DNA of 64,000 nucleotides from CAXXOK01 sp963675925 (GTDB lineage Bacteria; Bacillota; Clostridia; Christensenellales; Aristaeellaceae). The position numbers were made by a program, and so were the translations under genes. The stretch covers positions 476,245 to 540,244 of the forward strand of contig CAXXIB010000003.1 of assembly GCA_963675925.2 (NCBI GenBank), written 5' to 3'. The notes under the pieces are model-generated. The model made no database searches and had not been told where the DNA came from. It saw only the letters and a program-made list of their open reading frames with translations. Of this stretch, positions 60,148 through 64,000 are shown in pieces (positions within the stretch are counted from its first letter, which is position 1; every line of letters starts with the position of its first letter).

Positions 60148-61134
60148 ATGAATCACAAGCTTGTTTTGTTTTTGCTCTTGTTGCTAATAACAATTTGCTT
60201 TTTTGGCATAGCCTCCGGCGATGAATTTGATAGCAGTTCATCCTCATCGCTTGTTGCACAGGTGACAACCCAGCGGGGGCCGCTCAATATGCGAAGCTTG
60301 CCGCAAGCCGATGCAACCATCCTGCACTATATCCCCAATGGCAGTTTGGTCACGGTTATCAATCAGGGTGATGTGTTTTGGGAAATTCAATATGAGACTT
60401 TACAGGGATACGCGATGCATGAGTTTTTAACACTCGTCGATTCCGATAAGGATACGACAGTCGCAGCACAGACCGATGATAACGAAAATCTCGCTTCTTC
60501 AGACAAGACTGACGAAGCATCCATCGCGCAGGTGACGACTGAAGTTGGCCCGCTTAATTTGCGCAATCAGGCAAACGCTGGCGCAACCATCCTGGCACGC
60601 ATTCCCAACCGCAGCCTGGTAACCGTGCTGGCGCAGGGAGAGGTGTTTTGGGAGATTGCATACGGAGACTACCGAGGGTATGCCATGCGGGAATACCTCA
60701 CAATGACCGAATACACCCCTGATATTTTAAACTACCGTCTGCTCTACCGTGGCAACACGGGCAGCGATGTCGTAGCACTGAAGGAACGCCTGATGGAACT
60801 GGGCTACTACCGCGCCGGATCGAACATGAATGAAAGCTACAACCAAACCTGCATAGATCGTGTCATGATGTTTCAGCGTCAAAACGGCCTGAATGTAGAT
60901 GGAATGGCCACCGCGGAAGTGCAAGCGAAGCTGTTTGCAGCAAATGCCATCGTCAATACAGAAGAACTGCCAAAGGTAAAAACAAACAGCTTTATCGTAT
61001 CATCACCCGTCGACCCCCAAAATGGCATTGACGAGAATTTTGACTGGGATCAGTGGATGCTCAACAATCCCGGTGTGTGTTCATGCTGCTTTGGTTCAGG
61101 TTGCTCGTGCTGCAATTATACCGGACAAATATAG
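60148..61134 (+). CDS. Secreted protein with two SH3 domains, a peptidoglycan-binding domain and a cysteine tail
   Basis: The 328-residue protein has a signal peptide (about 1-22, NHKLVLFLLLLLITICFFG). Two SH3 domains follow, each with the GPLN-M/L-R-x-A-x-ATIL pattern (about 42-95 and 130-185). A PG_binding_1 domain (about 200-265) has GSDVVALKERLMELGYY and FQRQNGLNVDGMATAEV. The C-terminus has a remarkable cysteine block, CSCCFGSGCSCCNYTG, which recalls the CxxCxGxG repeats of DnaJ zinc domains. GGAGG lies 13 bp before ATG 60148, rather far. It sits just before the permease gene. Confidence 0.82.
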   Translation: MNHKLVLFLLLLLITICFFGIASGDEFDSSSSSSLVAQVTTQRGPLNMRSLPQADATILHYIPNGSLVTVINQGDVFWEIQYETLQGYAMHEFLTLVDSDKDTTVAAQTDDNENLASSDKTDEASIAQVTTEVGPLNLRNQANAGATILARIPNRSLVTVLAQGEVFWEIAYGDYRGYAMREYLTMTEYTPDILNYRLLYRGNTGSDVVALKERLMELGYYRAGSNMNESYNQTCIDRVMMFQRQNGLNVDGMATAEVQAKLFAANAIVNTEELPKVKTNSFIVSSPVDPQNGIDENFDWDQWMLNNPGVCSCCFGSGCSCCNYTGQI

Positions 61135-61163
61135 CGTACTATACGTGTTGAGGAGACTATACC

Positions 61164-62790
61164 ATGCACAACCAAAAGATCCCCGTTTATGTGCTTTGCG
61201 GTGCTGATGCACAATACCGATTGGCTTTCTATCATCAATTTTCTCAAGCAAAAGCCCCACTGTATGTTACGTTCATGGACGATACCTTGTTTGAAAATGA
61301 GGGCACGGAAACCGACTGCCGACTTCCAGGCCACATCACGCCGAAGGACGCCGGACGAGAGATTGCTATACGGATGGAATACGAAACCCACGATGCCGTA
61401 TGGCTGGACTGGGGTGACAGGCCAATTGAGCAGTTGCTGCAGATCAGCCAGCAGTCGAGTTTTCAGCGCAGTTGCAAGTTGAAACGCATTATCTACTGCG
61501 CTGATAGAGACGCTATTCTGCCCGCCATAAACGATACGGATAAAAGAACACAACTTGCCCAATGCGACATACTTGCCGTAACGCAAGCTCAGCGCCGTGA
61601 ACTGCGCAAGCTTTACCATCGCGTGTTGCCGGTACAACCGAACATCAAGCTCGTTTCGTATGAAAGCACCGCGCAAGTAGCCAAAGCGCTCCATCGTCGC
61701 GATACCCGGCGAGGCCTGCAAGTACTGATACTCGCTGCTATCATCGCCCTGCTGTTTTTCGCGCTTCATACGTTAAACTATACCGTACCGGATACGATGG
61801 CGACCTTCCTAGGTACCTATTTGCAAGCGCTGCCGTTCCTTATGCTCGGCATCTTGCTTTCTTCTGCGATTCAGGTATTTGTGCCCGCCGATCTGCTGCA
61901 GCGGATTTTCCCAAAAAGCCACTTGGGTGGCATGATATTTGGCGTGCTGGGCGGCTTTCTGCTTCCGATTTGCGATTGTGCTTCCATACCGGTGTTCAGG
62001 AGTCTTTTTGCGCAAAGGCGTACCGCTGCCAGCCGCAGTTACATTCATGATTGCTGCCCCTATTATCAACCCCGTGGTTTTACTTTCCACCTACTATGCG
62101 TTTGGTGGCAGCGTGCCCATTATGCTGACGCGCATGGGCTTTGGCATCGTTTGCTCCGTAATCATCGGCTTGTTCTTTGCAAGGGAGAAAAAACAGGTCT
62201 TGCTTGCCGGTGCGACCGCGCCGGTCTGTGCCTGCGGGATTGAGCATAGCCATTCAGAACCTCATGACCATCATCATGATCACAACCATGATCATCACCA
62301 CCACCTTGATGGTGAGACCTGCGACTGTGGACATCATCACGCCGAACCACACGAAAAAAGCACCGTTATTGGAAAGCTGAAAGCCTTGCTTACACATTTT
62401 CAAGCGGAGTTTTTTGAGGTATTCCGCTTTCTATTGATCGGCATCGGGGTATCCACCGTGCTGCAATTGGTGATGGGCAGCCGCATCATGGCGATGCAGA
62501 TTTCGGATCTGGCCATTTCTATGCTTGTGATGATGGCTCTGGCATTTTTCCTGTCCCTATGCTCCTCCTCTGATGCAGTTGTAGGCAGAAACATGGGTGC
62601 ATCGCTGCCAATTGGCGCGGTGATGGGTTTTATGGTTTTCGGACCGATGATCGATGTTAAGAACATGATTCTGATGTCGGCCAGTTTTACCAAACACTTT
62701 ATGATTAAGCTGCTCATCGTTACCTTTGCCGTCAGCTTCGCCGTGGTATACCTTGCCTTCTCGCTTGGGCTGGGAGGATTGATTGCATGA
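61164..62790 (+). pseudogene. His-rich permease with an N-terminal CobW-like domain, interrupted by a frameshift
   Basis: The frame from ATG 61164 encodes first about 185 residues that align by eye with COG0523/CobW GTPases (PVYVLCGAD, AVWLDWGD, IIYCADRDAILPAIND) but lack a Walker A. A permease domain follows, LQALPFLMLGILLSSAIQVFVP and LLPICDCASIPVFRSLF. The other frame then continues RKGVPLPAAVTFMIAAPIINPVVLLSTYYAF to 62790, with a His-rich loop (EPHDHHHDHNHDHHHH) and five more helices. Removing one T from the run at 62005-62009 restores the frame. The permease is of the DUF318/ArsP-like family. Broken, or a sequencing error. Confidence 0.8.
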
Positions 62791-63557
62791 AACGATATAT
62801 CAACCCTGCCCAGTTGATCCAAGGCTTATTGGAAACCCTTACAGGACTTTCGTTTCTTTGGCTCTCCATAACTCGAAATTATCAGTATTATGTAACGCCA
62901 AGGACACTCCCCTATCTGTATTTCGCAGCGATATTGTTCCTGCTCATGGGGATTTACAGTTTTACCAAGGTTTTAAAGCCAACACATACCCGGCGGTATA
63001 TGCACTTAACGGTGTTGATTATTCCATTCCTCTTGCTGGCTGCATCCACCTATGACCAAGGCCTTTGGCAAGCACCTGAAAGCCAGGGCTCTTATGGCAG
63101 CGAGTTCAACGATTTAGCCTATTTTGAGGAAACCTATACAATGACAACGCCTGTATACTTCGGACGAGTTATTCACGGGTACAACAAGGCCGATCAAACA
63201 ATTACCATCATGGAAGCAGAAACATATTTCTGGATGGCAGAAATCTATAACGACCCAACGCCGTTTTTAGGCTATACGATTCGCACGATGGGACAAGTCG
63301 TTATCAACACCCCCTATCTTGCAAGCGATTGTTTTTCTCCTACCCGAGATTTGCTCACCTGCTGTGTAGCGGATATGTATTCCATCGGCTTCCCCTGCCA
63401 GTATGATCAAATTGACACGCTCACAGAAGGCGACTGGGTATCTGTCACAGGTACGCTTGCCATGGTCGATATGGAGGAGTACCAGGAACTTAGGATTATT
63501 GTGGATACGGTTGAAGACAGCCCCCCGCCAGAAGTGCCGTATGTGTACGCCTACTAA
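62787..63557 (+). CDS. TIGR03943/DUF1980 family permease partner
   Basis: The 256-residue protein has four membrane helices (about 20-105) and a C-terminal external or cytoplasmic domain. This domain carries the family motif RDLLTCCVADMYSIGFPC and WVSVTGTL. TIGR03943 proteins usually stand beside a DUF318 permease and a COG0523 GTPase, and have been linked to zinc. Here it overlaps the permease gene by 4 bp (ATGA). The GTPase is represented only by the degenerate domain fused to the permease. Confidence 0.88.
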   Translation: MKRYINPAQLIQGLLETLTGLSFLWLSITRNYQYYVTPRTLPYLYFAAILFLLMGIYSFTKVLKPTHTRRYMHLTVLIIPFLLLAASTYDQGLWQAPESQGSYGSEFNDLAYFEETYTMTTPVYFGRVIHGYNKADQTITIMEAETYFWMAEIYNDPTPFLGYTIRTMGQVVINTPYLASDCFSPTRDLLTCCVADMYSIGFPCQYDQIDTLTEGDWVSVTGTLAMVDMEEYQELRIIVDTVEDSPPPEVPYVYAY

Positions 63558-63609
63558 TCACGATATTTTGCCCAACTAGTCTTCCGGATTATAGCTGTCC
63601 TCAGCACAC

Positions 63610-63647
63610 AAAAGCGTCAACGATCCTTGAGAACTGACGCTTTTGTT
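63610..63647 (+). terminator. Terminator of the metal permease operon
   Basis: AAAAGCGTCA (63610-63619) pairs with TGACGCTTTT (63635-63644), a perfect 10-bp stem with a T-rich end, about 50 bp past the last stop codon. Confidence 0.85.
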
Positions 63648-63683
63648 ATAAGTTGGTTTTGCATTCTACTGGTTTTTGTTTAA

Positions 63684-63723
63684 TAAAACAAAAACCCTGC
63701 ATCCGTTATGGATACAGGGTTTT
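63684..63723 (-). terminator. Native terminator of the truncated tRNA-Thr gene
   Basis: AAAACCCTG and ATCC (63691-63704) pair with GGAT and CAGGGTTTT (63710-63723) with one mismatch. On the minus strand it is followed by a long U-rich run (63684-63690 and beyond). It starts only four bases beyond the tRNA CCA, the expected place for the end of a tRNA transcript. Confidence 0.85.
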
Positions 63724-63727
63724 GTTG

Positions 63728-63772
63728 TGGAGCTGATACCCGGATTCGAACCGGGGACCTCATCCTTACCAA
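63728..63772 (-). tRNA. 3' fragment of tRNA-Thr(GGU), probable attachment site
   Basis: On the minus strand the sequence runs from anticodon loop TTGGTAA (anticodon GGT) through the stem part GGATG and variable loop AGGTC. The T arm CCCGG-TTCGAAT-CCGGG and acceptor strand TATCAGC with discriminator T and CCA follow. The 5' half (acceptor strand, D arm, anticodon stem 5' side) is missing: upstream bases do not pair. A 3' tRNA end next to its own terminator, without the 5' half, is what is left at one end of an element integrated into a tRNA gene. It is unlikely to be a functional tRNA. Confidence 0.8.
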
Positions 63773-63878
63773 TGTTAAGAGGTACATAATATCTCCTGTC
63801 AAATAGTTTTAAGAATTGTTGTAGTATAATGGTTATTTAACATCTATCATTTTTCAGCACTATTGCAAATCGTCCGCA

Positions 63879-63909
63879 TTGCTACATCCGTTGCTACAGT
63901 GGTTGCTAC
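63879..63909. repeat. Three direct repeats of TTGCTAC with 12-bp period
   Basis: TTGCTAC occurs at 63879-63885, 63891-63897 and 63903-63909. Regular short direct repeats near an att site are typical of integrase arm-binding sites. Confidence 0.65.
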
Positions 63910-63967
63910 TTTTTTCATCAGCCAATATATACTATGACGGATACAGCTGGAAGGATATAGTAGCTTG

Positions 63968-63991
63968 TACATACTGTTTTCACAGTATGTA
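63968..63991. repeat. 10-bp inverted repeat near the right edge
   Basis: TACATACTGT (63968-63977) and ACAGTATGTA (63982-63991) are perfect inverted arms around TTTC. It may be a regulator or recombinase site of the element. Confidence 0.7.
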
Positions 63992-64000
63992 TCTCTAATT

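Larger units (their letters stand above)
63773..64000. mobile_element. Probable end of an integrated element, running off the window
   Basis: From the tRNA fragment onward the DNA is AT-rich and shares nothing with the preceding genes. It contains short direct and inverted repeats (listed separately). On the minus strand an open frame runs from the window edge to a stop at 63847, with about 50 codons that I cannot assign; it is not a recognisable integrase end. The call rests on the tRNA truncation and the base change. Confidence 0.5.

Noticed and set aside
63879..63909. The TTGCTAC repeats as a CRISPR array
   Set aside because: The repeat is 7 bases with 5-base gaps, far shorter than CRISPR repeats and spacers.
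63847..64000. Minus-strand open frame as the end of an integrase gene
   Set aside because: About 50 codons are visible and none show the tyrosine-integrase box or its catalytic Tyr, so naming it would be a guess.
1..64000. CRISPR array, rRNA operon, complete insertion sequence or prophage in the window
   Set aside because: No repeat-spacer pattern, rRNA sequence, transposase or phage structural gene is visible; only the att-like right edge points to a mobile element.

Overview
This 64 kb window looks like a chromosomal segment of a member of the Bacillota, probably an uncultured or gut-type Clostridia. The evidence is gene content and order: rplI followed by dnaB, a YlqF/RbgA–RNase HII pair, ebfC–recR, rarA, a Spo0B-type kinase, a DUF1292 protein, a NusG-domain-II / Gx-transporter / FMN-binding-protein cluster, NfnAB, TTG and GTG starts with strong AGGAGG ribosome sites, and no outer-membrane assembly genes. 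Genus cannot be read from the sequence. Base composition is fairly even, with AT-rich dips near 26.8-27.2 kb, 58.8-59.6 kb and after 63.77 kb.

Layout. 1-4.6 kb (minus): rnhB (cut by the window edge), rbgA, rmuC, recR, ebfC and a DUF4097 protein. 4.8-10 kb (plus): rarA, a sensor kinase, rplI, dnaB and a YhaM-like exoribonuclease. 10-18.4 kb: a lipoprotein, a small zinc-ribbon protein, an XRE regulator, the NusG-II/Gx/FMN-binding trio, adenine deaminase, RidA and the electron-bifurcating NfnAB pair. 18.4-26.8 kb (minus): a DUF1292 protein and an oligopeptide ABC transporter operon (oppA-B-C-D-F) ending in a small membrane protein; its OppC carries a roughly 280-residue external insertion. 27.2-30.4 kb (minus): a zinc uptake unit (znuA-znuC-znuB) with a perfect palindromic operator at its promoter, and a Fur-family regulator gene, probably zur. 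30.5-34.1 kb: a TetR regulator and an RND transporter. 34.1-34.7 kb: a gene-free stretch with a promoter, several RNA hairpins and an intrinsic terminator. 34.7-40.2 kb: a five-gene polyamine operon (speA, speE, speB, carboxyspermidine dehydrogenase, nspC) that holds two alternative ways of making spermidine. 40.2-43.9 kb: a frameshifted acetyltransferase, an unknown protein, an M28 peptidase and a YHYH/SH3 secreted protein.

43.9-58.7 kb is a cell-surface polysaccharide region. It contains a GT2 glycosyltransferase, the complete dTDP-L-rhamnose set (rfbA, C, B, D), and a minus-strand operon with a COG5610 HAD protein, a sialyltransferase-like protein, a CMP-sugar synthetase, an aldolase fused to a Rossmann-like domain, and a HAD phosphatase. 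Divergent to it lie a polysaccharide ABC exporter and an RgpF-type protein carrying a ParB-like tail. Together these suggest an exported glycan containing rhamnose and a CMP-activated acidic building block made through an aldolase rather than a NeuB/KdsA synthase. This is the best candidate here for an undescribed pathway.

59-63.6 kb appears to concern metal handling: a HDC-motif membrane protein, an SH3/peptidoglycan-binding protein with a DnaJ-like cysteine tail, a frameshifted His-rich permease with a degenerate CobW-like N-terminal domain, and a TIGR03943/DUF1980 partner. The right end holds the 3' part of a tRNA-Thr(GGU) gene next to its own terminator, followed by AT-rich DNA with short direct and inverted repeats. 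This looks like the attachment site of an integrated element that continues beyond the window.
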